Part shown: piece after piece, positions 49,830 to 59,371 of the stretch
Numbering within the stretch: the stretch's first letter is position 1
Layout: each line of letters opens with the position of its first letter
DNA from: Planotetraspora kaengkrachanensis
GTDB taxonomy: Bacteria > Actinomycetota > Actinomycetes > Streptosporangiales > Streptosporangiaceae
Direction of reading: 5' to 3'
NCBI RefSeq assembly: GCF_016862895.1
Contig: NZ_BONV01000035.1
Span: 1 to 64,000, forward strand
DNA length: 64,000 nucleotides
Notes under the pieces: generated by a model
Seen by the model: the letters and a program-made list of their open reading frames with translations, nothing else
Database searches by the model: none
What the model was told of the DNA's origin: nothing
Program-made: the position numbers and the translations under genes

Positions 49830-50852
49830 CTAGCGGACAAGCTCGGCCCTGACGCCCAGCAACCGCACCGGCCGCCGTTCGGTGAACCGATCGAGGGCGG
49901 CGAGGGCGGCCTGCTCGATCGCCGTCACCTCCGCGGTCGGCGTCGCGAGTGCGTGGCCGTGGGTATGCGTGATGAACGGTGCGTACCGCACCTTCACCAC
50001 GACGCGGGTCGCAGGTCGCCGCTCGATGGCGACGTCATGTGCGACACGCCGCGCCAGGCCGGCGACCTCGCGCCGCACTTGGCCCCAGTCATCGAGATCG
50101 TGCTGGTAGGTGGTCTCCCGGCTGCGGGACCGCGCCACGTAGGGTGTGCCGACGACCGGCGAGCGGTCCTGACCGTGGGCCAGCCGAACGAGCCACGGGC
50201 CGGTCGTGGGGCCGAGCTTTGCGGCGAGAACGACCGGATCGGCGGCCGCGAGTTGCCCGACGGTGTCGATCCCCAGCCCGGCCAGCCGCCGGGCCGTCTT
50301 GGGGCCGATTCCCCACAGCGCGTCGGTGGGCCGCTCTCCGAGCATCTCGAACCACGTTTCCTCGGTGAGCCTGAAGACCCCGGCAGGCTTGCCGAATCCG
50401 GTCGCCTGCTTGGCCTGCAGCTTGTTCCGTCCGATGCCGACGGTGCAGTCGAGATCGGTAGACTCGCGCACGCGCCTGCGGATCTCCTGGGCCGTCCTCT
50501 CCGGGTCGTCGCTTCCGACCCCGAGGAACGCCTCGTCCCAGCCGACCACCTCCATCACGGCGTCGATCTCCCGCAACGTCGCCATCACCTCTGACGAGGC
50601 CGCTTCGTACGCCTCCCGGTCGACGGGCAGGAACACCGCATCGGGGCAGCGCCGCGCCGCCGTCCGCAGAGGAAGGCCGGAGTGCACGCCGTACGCGCGT
50701 GCCTCGTAGGAGGCCGTGCTGACCACGCCCCGCTTGGTCGGATCACCGTCGCCGCCGACGACGACCGGACGTCCGCGCAGCTCCGGGCGGCGCAGCAGCT
50801 CAACGGCGGCCACGAACTGGTCGAGGTCGACGTGGAGCACCCAACGGGTCAT
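49830..50852 (-). CDS. dinB: DNA polymerase IV (Y-family)
   Basis: This translesion polymerase of 340 residues has the first acidic motif VDLDQFVAAVELL, VSTASYEARAYGV, the second catalytic pair in VVGWDEAFLG, and TVGIGRNKLQAKQATGFGKPAGVF. A helix-hairpin-helix GIGPKTARRLAGLGIDTVGQLA and a C-terminal little-finger domain follow. It lacks a beta-clamp-binding tail of obvious form. It is error-prone and adds bases past lesions. I see no SOS box directly upstream. It converges on the PH-domain gene. Confidence 0.9.
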   Translation of the reverse strand: MTRWVLHVDLDQFVAAVELLRRPELRGRPVVVGGDGDPTKRGVVSTASYEARAYGVHSGLPLRTAARRCPDAVFLPVDREAYEAASSEVMATLREIDAVMEVVGWDEAFLGVGSDDPERTAQEIRRRVRESTDLDCTVGIGRNKLQAKQATGFGKPAGVFRLTEETWFEMLGERPTDALWGIGPKTARRLAGLGIDTVGQLAAADPVVLAAKLGPTTGPWLVRLAHGQDRSPVVGTPYVARSRSRETTYQHDLDDWGQVRREVAGLARRVAHDVAIERRPATRVVVKVRYAPFITHTHGHALATPTAEVTAIEQAALAALDRFTERRPVRLLGVRAELVR

Positions 50853-51078
50853 GCTTCAATTCCACCCCACCAGCCGATGATGTTGACGACGACCTCGCGG
50901 CTGGTCGGCGGCCTGCCTCGCCGGTCGCCGTTGGGCGGCGGCGAACTCCTGACGAACATCGGAGAACCGGTCCGTTAAATCACGCTCGTCTCCATTGTCG
51001 CCACATATGGTGACCAAAGATCAGATATGGCTCATTGCCATAGGATTTCCAGGGACATTCACGGGGGGCGTCGCGCGC

Positions 51079-52617
51079 GTGGACTGGTTGAGCCCTGAGA
51101 ACGTCGTCGCCGTGGTGGCGGCGCTGCTCGGCCTCGTGGCCCCCGCCGCCGGCGCCGTGTACCAACTCCGGACCCGCCGTGGCAAACACATCGGCCACCG
51201 CGTGCAGATGGACACCTCCATCGGTGGCAACGCCGGCGACACACAGGCGCAGCCGGACGCGCCGCTCGGGCTCTTCACCGATCAACCCGGCATGTCCAAT
51301 CCCACCCTTGCGCTTGTCCGCATCGAGAACACCGGCACGAGCAGCATCTCCGACGCCGACTACACCAACCCCGACAAGAATCACGGCCTCACCGTGGTCT
51401 TCGCCGAGCGCACCGTACGAAGCGTCGAGGTCATCCCCGACCCCAAGGCAGAGCATCTGCTGGGCCACTTCGTCCCGGTCGAGGGCAAGGGAGGGATGCA
51501 GTACAACGGCAACACGATCCGTCTGCCCCGCGTTCCGCTCAATGAAGACCAGCACTTCAAGCTGCTCGTGCTGCTGAGCGGAGGCCACGCCGGCGACAAG
51601 ATCGACGTCACCGGGGGCATCCAGGACGGCAAGGTGGAGCGCACCCGCAGCATGTCGGTCGACGACAAGCCGCCCCTGTTCAGCAAGCCCGCTTTGGGGA
51701 CCACCATCGTGCTCGCCGTCTGCCTCCTCACGCTCGCGGGCATCATCGTCTTCCGGCAGCCGGCGCCACCCATCGGTTGCGCCACGGGAAGACTCAAGGT
51801 GGTCGGCTCCACGGCCTTCGCCCCCGCCATGAAGGAACTGGCCAGTCGGTACGTCGCGGAGTGCCCGGGTTCAGAGATCACCGTGGACGCGCACGGCAGC
51901 AACGAGGGCGTGCGGGAACTGGCGGAAGCGGGAGGCGCGGACAACGGTTCGCCGGCCCTGCTCGCGCTCTCGGACGGTCCCAAGCCGGCAAGCTTCACGC
52001 AACTGCGGGAGGACCGGGTCGCCATCGCGGCCTTCGCCCTCGTGGTCAACGACAAGGTGAACGTCAAGAATCTGACAGTCGACGAAATACGCCGGATCTA
52101 CCAGGGCGATGTCGTCGACTGGAAGGACCTCGGCGGACCTGACCTCCCCATCCGGCTCGTCAGCCGGGACGCCAATTCCGGCACCCGTGACCTGCTCCGC
52201 CGCCGCATCCTCGACGGCCAGGGCGAGCCCGCCTTCACCTCCCGGGACTGCGAGAACAAGAACTCCCCGCAGGACAAGGTCATCCGCTGTGAGCTCGGCA
52301 GCACCGGTGAGGTGCTCAAGACCGTCGCCCGGCTGGAGGGCGCCGTCGGCTACAGCGAACTCGGGGCCGCCGCCACCACCAAGGGTCTGCACACGCTGAA
52401 CATCGACGGCCACGCGCCATCGATCAAGGCCATCGGCGACGACACCTACCGCTTCACCGAGATCGAGTACGCCTACACCGACGGCGCACCGGCCTCCGAC
52501 TCCCTGACCTCGAGCTTCCTCAATTACATGATCAGGGGCAACGGCCAGGAGGTGCTGAAGGCCTTCGGGCACCTGCCGTGCTTCACGCCGGACGGTCTCA
52601 AGCGCTGCCAGTCGTGA
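51079..52617 (+). CDS. Membrane-anchored phosphate-binding-like (PstS/PBP) domain protein
   Basis: This 512-residue protein starts with a transmembrane helix (WLSPENVVAVVAALLGLVAP) and a cytosolic domain of about 180 residues (HRVQMDTSIGGNAGDTQA, RIENTGTSSISDADY and VPLNEDQHFKLLVLLSG). A second helix (TTIVLAVCLLTLAGIIVF) comes at about 208-226. The rest is a PBP-like extracytoplasmic domain: LKVVGSTAFAPAMKELASRY and GSNEGVRELAE resemble PstS, with phosphate-contact-like Ser and Arg in SRDANSGTRDLLR. GTG 51079 with GGGGGG upstream is preferred over ATG 51007. It likely senses a ligand outside and signals within. Confidence 0.82.
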   Translation: MDWLSPENVVAVVAALLGLVAPAAGAVYQLRTRRGKHIGHRVQMDTSIGGNAGDTQAQPDAPLGLFTDQPGMSNPTLALVRIENTGTSSISDADYTNPDKNHGLTVVFAERTVRSVEVIPDPKAEHLLGHFVPVEGKGGMQYNGNTIRLPRVPLNEDQHFKLLVLLSGGHAGDKIDVTGGIQDGKVERTRSMSVDDKPPLFSKPALGTTIVLAVCLLTLAGIIVFRQPAPPIGCATGRLKVVGSTAFAPAMKELASRYVAECPGSEITVDAHGSNEGVRELAEAGGADNGSPALLALSDGPKPASFTQLREDRVAIAAFALVVNDKVNVKNLTVDEIRRIYQGDVVDWKDLGGPDLPIRLVSRDANSGTRDLLRRRILDGQGEPAFTSRDCENKNSPQDKVIRCELGSTGEVLKTVARLEGAVGYSELGAAATTKGLHTLNIDGHAPSIKAIGDDTYRFTEIEYAYTDGAPASDSLTSSFLNYMIRGNGQEVLKAFGHLPCFTPDGLKRCQS

Positions 52618-52680
52618 CGCGGGTGCTCCACGGCCGGTCCCCGCAGGGCTCACCCGGCTTCGTACGCGGGCCTCGTAGCC

Positions 52681-52718
52681 CCGAAACCGGCTTTCGGCGC
52701 CCAGAAACCGGCTTTCGG
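52681..52718. repeat. Tandem palindromic repeat upstream of HupE-like gene
   Basis: CCGAAACCGGCTTTCGG at 52681-52697 and AGAAACCGGCTTTCGG at 52703-52718 repeat with a 21-bp period, two helical turns. Each copy is nearly palindromic, so it may be a pair of operator sites in the promoter region of the next gene. Confidence 0.55.
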
Positions 52719-52841
52719 CCGGTGGGTGACCGGCAGCGGAAGGGTGGGTGAATTGGGTCGTCTCGAGTTGCCGGGGGCGGAGCGAGCACTGCAGGGTTGG
52801 GCAACGACCGCCGTTCCCCCCCACGACGGAAGTGCCTGCCT

Positions 52842-53960
52842 GTGCGTCTCCTGGCGTTCCTCACCGCCCTTGCTGCCATGCTCCTCGTCGCCGCTCCGGC
52901 GCAGGCGCACGTCCGCGCGACCTCGGTCGCGGTCGACCTGCGCAGCCAGGGTGACGGCGTCGCGGCTGTCGTCGACGTGGAGTACGACGTCCTCGCCCGG
53001 CTGATGAGTCTCGACGGTGCACTGAGCCCGGACGCGGTCGGCGTGGACGGTGCGGCCGCCGAGGTGCGGCGCCGTTCGCTGGACGCGCACGCGAGCGACG
53101 TGGCGGCGTACGTCGGCGGGCGGCTGCGGTTGAGCCGCGGCGCGATCGGGTGCACCGCTGAGGACGACGCCCGCGTCGAACTCGCCGACTCCGGCGCGGT
53201 GCGGGTCGCGCTCGCCTACGGCTGCCCGGCGTCCGGCATGCTCACCGTCCGCAGCGACATCTTCCGCGCCTCCGACGGCGTCGTCGACGAAACCACCACG
53301 ATGGTGGCCTACGACATCGATGGCCACCGCGGTTCGACGTTGCTCGACATCGCCCGCACCAGCGTCACGGTGGGGCGCACCGACCTGCTCAGCGAGATCC
53401 CGCGGTTCGTCCGACTCGGGGCAGAGCACCTGCTCTTCGGGCTCGACCACATTCTGTTCCTGCTGGCGCTGCTGCTGGGCGCGAAGCGGCTGCGCGACGT
53501 CGTCGAGGTCGCCACGGCCTTCACGGTCGCACACTCGGTGACCCTGGTACTGGCCGCGATCGGCTGGGTCAGCGTGCCCGGGTGGATCGTCGAGCCGCTC
53601 ATCGCGCTGTCGATCGCGTTCGTCGCGCTCGACAACCTGCTCTCGCCGAAGACGAGCCACCGGCTGCCCGTGGTCTTCGGCTTCGGGCTGCTGCACGGGC
53701 TCGGCTTCGCGGGCGCGCTCAGCGTCGACGGGCCGCTGTCGGCCTCGACGCTGGCCGACCTGGTCTCCTTCAACGTCGGCATCGAACTCGTCCAGTTGAC
53801 GATCATCACGCTCGCCTTCCCGGCGCTGTTGTTCCTGCGCAGGGTCGCGACCACGCCGGTCGCCGCTCGCGCCCTCATGCTCGGCACCGTCGCGGCGACC
53901 GTCGCCGTCGCCGGTGCCGGTCTGGTCTGGTTCGTCGAACGCTCGCCGCTCCTGACCTGA
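52842..53960 (+). CDS. HupE/UreJ-family exported membrane protein
   Basis: This protein of 372 residues has a signal peptide (VRLLAFLTALAAMLLVAAPAQA), an extracytoplasmic domain of about 160 residues rich in Asp and Val, and then six or seven transmembrane helices of the HupE/UreJ_2 type. The family motifs HLLFGLDHILFLLALLL, FTVAHSVTLVLA, PLIALSIAFVA and FGLLHGLGFAGAL are all present; their His residues can bind nickel or another metal. GTG 52842 begins the signal peptide. It is followed after 30 bp by the large metallophosphatase gene, so the two are probably one operon. Confidence 0.85.
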   Translation: MRLLAFLTALAAMLLVAAPAQAHVRATSVAVDLRSQGDGVAAVVDVEYDVLARLMSLDGALSPDAVGVDGAAAEVRRRSLDAHASDVAAYVGGRLRLSRGAIGCTAEDDARVELADSGAVRVALAYGCPASGMLTVRSDIFRASDGVVDETTTMVAYDIDGHRGSTLLDIARTSVTVGRTDLLSEIPRFVRLGAEHLLFGLDHILFLLALLLGAKRLRDVVEVATAFTVAHSVTLVLAAIGWVSVPGWIVEPLIALSIAFVALDNLLSPKTSHRLPVVFGFGLLHGLGFAGALSVDGPLSASTLADLVSFNVGIELVQLTIITLAFPALLFLRRVATTPVAARALMLGTVAATVAVAGAGLVWFVERSPLLT

Positions 53961-53990
53961 CACGCCCTCTCCCCATCCCGAAGGATCCCG

Positions 53991-56900
53991 ATGTCCGCGT
54001 TCATCTGGACACGCGCGCGCCTGCGCGTCGTCCTGTACGCCACCACGCTGGGGCTCGCCGCCAGTGTCGTGGCGGGCCCGCTCGCGTCGTACGCGGCGGC
54101 CGCCATCGACCCGCCGGAGGCCACCGTCAGCGGCGTCGTGTACGTCGACGCCAACGGCGACGGCCAGCGCAACGCCGACGAGGTCGGCCTGGCCGGCGTG
54201 CGCGTCTCCGACGGCAAGGCCGCCACCACGACCGCCGCCGACGGCTCCTACTCACTGACGATCTCCACCGACCGCCGCAAGACGGACATCGTGTGGGCCG
54301 GTCAGCCGCGGGGTTACCGGTTCGGCCTGGACCAGTACAGGGAGCCGAAGTTCTGGGCCAACCTCGGCCAGCTCGCCGACGACGCCACGCCGACCGCGGA
54401 CTTCGCGCTCGTCCGTGACGACATCTCGGACGGCGACCGCTTCTCCTGGGCCAACATCGCCGACCCGCACGTCAACGCACAGCTGCCCGACCAGATCCGC
54501 GAGATCAACTCCACCGGCACCGACCTGCGCTTCATCGCGGTCAGCGGGGACCTCACCAACGACGCCAGCCAGGGGCAGTTCGACACGTATCGTCGCGGCA
54601 CCCAGCAGTCGGCCGTCGGCGTGTGGCCGGCCGTCGGCAACCACGAGTACGCGAGCGGGTCGGCGTACGCGGACAAGATCGACAACTATCGCAAGAACGT
54701 CGGTCCGGAGTGGTACTCGTTCAACTACGGCAACCGGCACTTCGTGGTGCTCGAGAACAACGGCTCGGCGCCGTTCGACGAGGAGCTCGACTGGCTCACG
54801 GACGACCTCGCCGCGAGCGTTCCGCTCGACGACGACCCGACCAACGACATCGAGCTCGTCGTCCTCACCCACCAGCCGATGAACGTCCCGTTCGGTTCGC
54901 CATCGGAGTACGACGCCTTCGGTGACGTGCTCGAGAAATACAAGGCGCAGCTGATTCTGGTCGGCCACGAGCACTCCAACCATGTCGAGAACCACTCGGC
55001 GTTCGCCTCGACCGCCAAGCACATCCAGACCGTGTCGAGCTCGTACACGATCGACAACGCGCCCCGCGGCTTCCGCTACATCCACATGGCGGGCCCGGGC
55101 TTCGACAACCCGTTCCGGATGTACGGCGAGAACGAGCACCTCACCATCGTCAGCCCCGCGCCCGGATCGAAGGTGCCGGCCGCGAACTTCCCGGGCATCC
55201 AGATCAACGCGTACGACACCGGAGACGAGGTCGTCTCGGCGCGCTACCGGATCGCCGGTGACAAGAACTGGATGCCGCTGCACCACAGCGGCGAGTTCAC
55301 CTGGCAGGGCAACCTGCCCAACAGCCGGCAGACGGCCGGTGAGCACAGCATCGACGTGCAGGTGGTCGACGCGGCGGGCAAGACCTGGACCAAGTCGGCG
55401 GACTTCACCTTCACCGACGAGCCGGCGCTCAAGCCGGTCGCCGCGGGTGACTGGGACCAGCACCACGGCAACGTGGCCCACTCCGGTGTCGCGCCGGCGC
55501 AGGAGGCCGGCCGCCGCCTGGCCTGGAGCTTCCGCACCGAGGGCACCTTCCTCACCGGGTCGCCGGTCATCCACGACGGCGTCGTCTACGCGGGCACCCG
55601 CGACGAGAACGGCGACGGCAACAGCCGGATCTACGCCGTCCAGCTGAAGAACGGCAAGGAGCTGTGGAACGTCAAGGTGCCGCAGTCGATCCACGGCAGC
55701 CTCGCGTACGGCGACGGCCTGATCTTCGCGCCGACCCTCGGCTCGGAGCTCTACGCCGTCGACGCGAAGAGCGGCGAGCTGCGCTGGAAGGCCGTGCCCG
55801 AGCAGGCGCCGGCCCCGAACAACCAGCGCACCTACGGCTACTACTCGCCGGCCGTCTCCGGCCACACGGTGCTCTGGCCCTACCAGACCCGCTTCGGCAT
55901 CGGCAGCCAGGGCGTCCTCAAGGCGCTGGACACCCGCACCGGGCGGCAGATCTGGGCCTCCCCGATGTCCGGTGCGACCATGAGCGACGGCACGCCCGCC
56001 GTCATGGACGGCACCGTGTACGTCGGCAACGAGACCGCCGACCGCGTGCTCGCCTACGACCTGGCCACCGGCGCCCGCAAGTGGACCGGAACCGAGGTGC
56101 TCGGCAGCTGGCAGGACGGCGTGCCGACCGCGGCCGAGGGAAAGGTCTTCATCGGCGCCAACAACGGCATCGTCGCGCGTGACGCCAAGACCGGCGCGAC
56201 GCTGTGGACGTACAACAGCTCGCGCTCCTCGCTCGTCTCGAGCGGCTCGACCCCGAGCGCCGCGGCCGTCAAGAACGGCGTCGTCTACATGGGCTTCCCG
56301 AGCGGCGCCGTCGTCGCCCTCGACGCCCAGACCGGCAACGTCTTCTGGGAGCGGGCGCTGCCCGGCGACATCTACCACGGTGGCGTCATGTCCAGCCCGG
56401 TCGTGGCCGGCGACACGCTCTTCGTCGGCGCCAACAACGGCAGGTTCTACGCGCTGGCCTCCGACACCGGCCAGATCCTGTGGAGCCACGAGATCGGCAC
56501 CTGGGTGGGCGCCGGCCCGGCCGTCAGCGGCAACACCGTCGTGACGGGCGCCTGGGACGGCAACCTCTACGCCTACGTGCCCGGCGGCGAGTCCGCGCAG
56601 CGCTGGGCGACCGTGACCGGCACGGTCAGCGACCCGGAGACGGGCGCTCCGATCGCCGGCGCGAAGGTCACCGCCATCGCCGCCGGTCAGGACACCGCGG
56701 TGACCACCACCGACGCCCAGGGCCACTACCGGATCGGTCTGCCGGCGTCGACCTGGACCGTCACGGCGGCCAAGCGCGGCCTGATCGCCGACAGTCGCTC
56801 AACGGCCGGCGTCACGGTCCGCACTACCGGCAACGTGACGGCCGACCTGAAGCTGATCAAGGTGGTCCACCCGACCGCCGGCAAGTCGACGTACGCGCCG

Positions 56901-58709
56901 GACTACGGCAACGGCAGCACGCGCACGGACGTCGTCACCGGCAAGGAGTACTACTACCTGGCCAACGACAAGATCCGGGCGTCCGTGACGCCGTACGCCG
57001 CCGGCGACAACGGCGTCGGCGGTAACAACCTCGCCGGTGGTCTGGGCCAGGGCGCGCTGTCGGACCTCATGCTCAACGACGCGAACGGCGCCGAGACCCT
57101 CGACTGGGGCGAGATGCTGCTGCGTCCGAGCCTCACGCCGCCCGACTCGTGGGACCGGCCGAACGACCAGCTCGACCTGTCCGACCTCTCGGTCGACGGC
57201 GCCGCAGTGGTCGGCAACGGTCAGTACCGGGCGGACCCGGCCATCAAGGCGCAGGTCCGTTACGAAACCCTGCCCGATTCTCCGATCGTGAAGATGACGG
57301 TCAAGCTGACCAACACCGGTACGACGGGCTACCAGGGCTACTTCAACTACATGATCGACCCCGACAGCTCGGCCGACAACGGCCGGCTCCCCGGGTTCAG
57401 CGGCGTCAACCCGGGTCTGAAGACCTCAGGCTGGACCGGGAAATACGTCTACGTCGGTGCTGACGCGGCCACCACGAACGGCCAGGCTGCCCACGGTCTC
57501 GCGTGGGCACTGGACACGCCGACCGCGGTCGGCGCGTACGGCTACATCGAGGGTCTCTACTACGACGCCACGATGGCGCCCGGTGCCACCAAGCAGTTCA
57601 GCTTCTACCACCTGACCGACTACGCGACCGCCGGCGGCGACCCCACCGGCAACATCGCGAAGTGGGCCGACGAGATCGACCTGCACGACGCGGCCGTCCC
57701 GGACGCCGCTCGCGCGGCCGGCACGATCACCGCGGGCGGCGCCGCCGTCTCCGGTGCCCGGGTCACCCTCGAGCAGGCCGGCACAGTGGTCACGAGCACG
57801 AGCACCGACGCCCAGGGCAAGTACCTCGTCAAGGCCCCGGCCGGTCAGTACGACGTCCGGGTGTCCAGGCTGGGCTACCAGACGGCCACCGGCACGGTCA
57901 CCGTGCCGGCGGCGGGCAGCGGCGTCGCCGACGTCGCACTGCGCCCGGTCACGGTCGAGGCGGGCTACGGCAAGCAGATCGGCTCGGGTCTGGTCGAGGC
58001 GGGCTACGGCGACGTCATGCTCGAGAACGACAAGCTCTCGATGGCGATCGCCGACGCCTACAACGACTCGCAGCTCTCCGGTGGCACCCGCGGCAAGCCG
58101 GTCGACATCGCCGTCCGCGGCATGGCCGACCAGTTCGACTGGATCAACCTGCCCTACGTCTCGGCGACCCAGCCGACCGGCACCAGCGCATGGGACATCC
58201 GGTCGGTGGCGGCGACCGACGTCCAGATCGTCCAGGCGACCGGCGACAAGGCCGTCGTCCGGGTATCCGGGCCGGTCAAGGGCTTCACGGGTCTGACGGC
58301 GGCGACGACGTACACGCTGAAGCCGGGCGACGACTTCGCCACGGTCTCGACGGAGCTGAGCAACTCCGGCTCGGCTCCCCTCAACGTGTGGACCGGTGAC
58401 GCGATGGACCACGACGCGGCCGGCCAGGCCAGCGTCATCCCGGGCGCCGGCATCGTGACGCCGGGCGCGACGGCGGCCTACGCCCCGACCAAGCCGTACA
58501 TCGGCATGACCGGGACCGACCCGCAGGTCTTCGGTCTCGTCTACGGCACGCCGGCCGGCGCCTTCGACGTCTACGCCGCGGGCAACTGGGTGATGAGTCG
58601 CTTCAACGTCGACGTGCCGGCGGGCGGCTCCTACACCCTCACCCGCAAGCTGGTCGTCACCCCGGGCACCGACGCGGTGGGCATCCTCGACGGCGTCACC
58701 GCGCCGTAA
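53991..58709 (+). CDS. Large secreted metallophosphatase with SdrD-like, PQQ-propeller and carboxypeptidase-regulatory-like domains
   Basis: This exported 1,572-residue protein has a signal peptide ending near SYAAAA, an SdrD-type B domain with a calcium loop (DANGDGQRNADEVG), and a calcineurin-like phosphoesterase at about residues 140-360. The phosphoesterase shows DPH, SGDLTND, VGNHEY, LTHQP and GHEHSNH, the full set of dinuclear metal ligands. An Ig-like stretch follows, then a PQQ-type beta-propeller at about 490-865. Carboxypeptidase-regulatory-like repeats occur near 870-950 and 1240-1310, and the 950-1240 and 1310-1572 parts have no match I know. It has no sortase motif or C-terminal anchor. 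Confidence 0.88.
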   Translation: MSAFIWTRARLRVVLYATTLGLAASVVAGPLASYAAAAIDPPEATVSGVVYVDANGDGQRNADEVGLAGVRVSDGKAATTTAADGSYSLTISTDRRKTDIVWAGQPRGYRFGLDQYREPKFWANLGQLADDATPTADFALVRDDISDGDRFSWANIADPHVNAQLPDQIREINSTGTDLRFIAVSGDLTNDASQGQFDTYRRGTQQSAVGVWPAVGNHEYASGSAYADKIDNYRKNVGPEWYSFNYGNRHFVVLENNGSAPFDEELDWLTDDLAASVPLDDDPTNDIELVVLTHQPMNVPFGSPSEYDAFGDVLEKYKAQLILVGHEHSNHVENHSAFASTAKHIQTVSSSYTIDNAPRGFRYIHMAGPGFDNPFRMYGENEHLTIVSPAPGSKVPAANFPGIQINAYDTGDEVVSARYRIAGDKNWMPLHHSGEFTWQGNLPNSRQTAGEHSIDVQVVDAAGKTWTKSADFTFTDEPALKPVAAGDWDQHHGNVAHSGVAPAQEAGRRLAWSFRTEGTFLTGSPVIHDGVVYAGTRDENGDGNSRIYAVQLKNGKELWNVKVPQSIHGSLAYGDGLIFAPTLGSELYAVDAKSGELRWKAVPEQAPAPNNQRTYGYYSPAVSGHTVLWPYQTRFGIGSQGVLKALDTRTGRQIWASPMSGATMSDGTPAVMDGTVYVGNETADRVLAYDLATGARKWTGTEVLGSWQDGVPTAAEGKVFIGANNGIVARDAKTGATLWTYNSSRSSLVSSGSTPSAAAVKNGVVYMGFPSGAVVALDAQTGNVFWERALPGDIYHGGVMSSPVVAGDTLFVGANNGRFYALASDTGQILWSHEIGTWVGAGPAVSGNTVVTGAWDGNLYAYVPGGESAQRWATVTGTVSDPETGAPIAGAKVTAIAAGQDTAVTTTDAQGHYRIGLPASTWTVTAAKRGLIADSRSTAGVTVRTTGNVTADLKLIKVVHPTAGKSTYAPDYGNGSTRTDVVTGKEYYYLANDKIRASVTPYAAGDNGVGGNNLAGGLGQGALSDLMLNDANGAETLDWGEMLLRPSLTPPDSWDRPNDQLDLSDLSVDGAAVVGNGQYRADPAIKAQVRYETLPDSPIVKMTVKLTNTGTTGYQGYFNYMIDPDSSADNGRLPGFSGVNPGLKTSGWTGKYVYVGADAATTNGQAAHGLAWALDTPTAVGAYGYIEGLYYDATMAPGATKQFSFYHLTDYATAGGDPTGNIAKWADEIDLHDAAVPDAARAAGTITAGGAAVSGARVTLEQAGTVVTSTSTDAQGKYLVKAPAGQYDVRVSRLGYQTATGTVTVPAAGSGVADVALRPVTVEAGYGKQIGSGLVEAGYGDVMLENDKLSMAIADAYNDSQLSGGTRGKPVDIAVRGMADQFDWINLPYVSATQPTGTSAWDIRSVAATDVQIVQATGDKAVVRVSGPVKGFTGLTAATTYTLKPGDDFATVSTELSNSGSAPLNVWTGDAMDHDAAGQASVIPGAGIVTPGATAAYAPTKPYIGMTGTDPQVFGLVYGTPAGAFDVYAAGNWVMSRFNVDVPAGGSYTLTRKLVVTPGTDAVGILDGVTAP

Positions 58710-58727
58710 CGCACACCCACCCCAACA

Positions 58728-58767
58728 CACGGGGCCGGCCCGGACGCCAACCGGGCCGGCCCCCGTG
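58728..58767. terminator. Strong GC hairpin after metallophosphatase gene
   Basis: CACGGGGCCGGCCCGG at 58728-58743 pairs with CCGGGCCGGCCCCCGTG at 58751-58767, with a seven-base loop and one bulged C. It sits 18 bp after the stop, between convergent units, and is a likely bidirectional terminator; no T-run follows. Confidence 0.78.
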
Positions 58768-58793
58768 CGCCGAGCCGCTACGCGGAGTTCTCA

Positions 58794-59370
58794 GAAGTGG
58801 TCCACGTCGACGACCGCCCTGGCGAACGATTCCGGAGCTTCCTGCGGGACGTTGTGGCCGACCCCGTGGAGGGTCCGATGCTCGTACGCCCCGGTGAAGT
58901 TGTCGCGGTACGAGGAGCCGTTTCCCGCGGGGGTGAAGGGGGTCGAGTTCGGCGTCGAGCGTGATCGTGGGCACGGCGATCTTCGGGCCCGCGGCGAGCC
59001 GCTTCCGGTTCCAGGTTCGCCTCCCGATTCGTGATCAGGTAGCCGGACACCGACACGAGGGCCGTACAGCGCTTCGTCCAGAGTGCGGCGATGATGTCGG
59101 CGGTCCGAGACCCCCAGTCGAAGCCCCCGAGGATCGCCTTTTCGATCCTCAGCGCGTCCATCAGCGCGATGATGTCGAGGGCGATCGCGGCCGGTGGGCG
59201 TTGCGGGACGTCCGGGTCGACAGGAAGCGCGTCGAGCCGTGTCCGCGCAGGTAGGGGACGATCACACGGTAGCCGCGTGCCGCCAGCAGGGGCGCCACGG
59301 AGAAACCGGTGGGGAGAGCCGCCGCGGCGGCTCCGCCGACCACCAATTTGGAGAACGTACGCCTGTCCAT
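58794..59370 (-). pseudogene. Tat-exported alpha/beta hydrolase, decayed
   Basis: The 5' end MDRRTFSKLVVGGAAAAALP is a Tat-type signal, followed directly by LLAARGYRVIVPYLRGHGSTRFLS, so the segment between is deleted. Later pieces in other frames read RIEKAILGGFDWGSRTADIIAALW, and the last residues are VPQEAPESFARAVVDVDHF. At least three frameshifts or deletions break the gene, while all pieces align to the same family. Its end overlaps the downstream cytochrome gene region. It is a clear pseudogene. Confidence 0.82.
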
Positions 59371-59371
59371 T

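Noticed and set aside
54252-56726. Long open frame on the minus strand opposite the metallophosphatase gene
   Set aside because: Codon-bias shadow: Val/Arg/Asp-rich without domain, entirely antisense to an obvious gene.
57426-58730. Second long antisense frame opposite the same gene
   Set aside because: Same reason: no homology and a composition typical of high-GC shadow frames.
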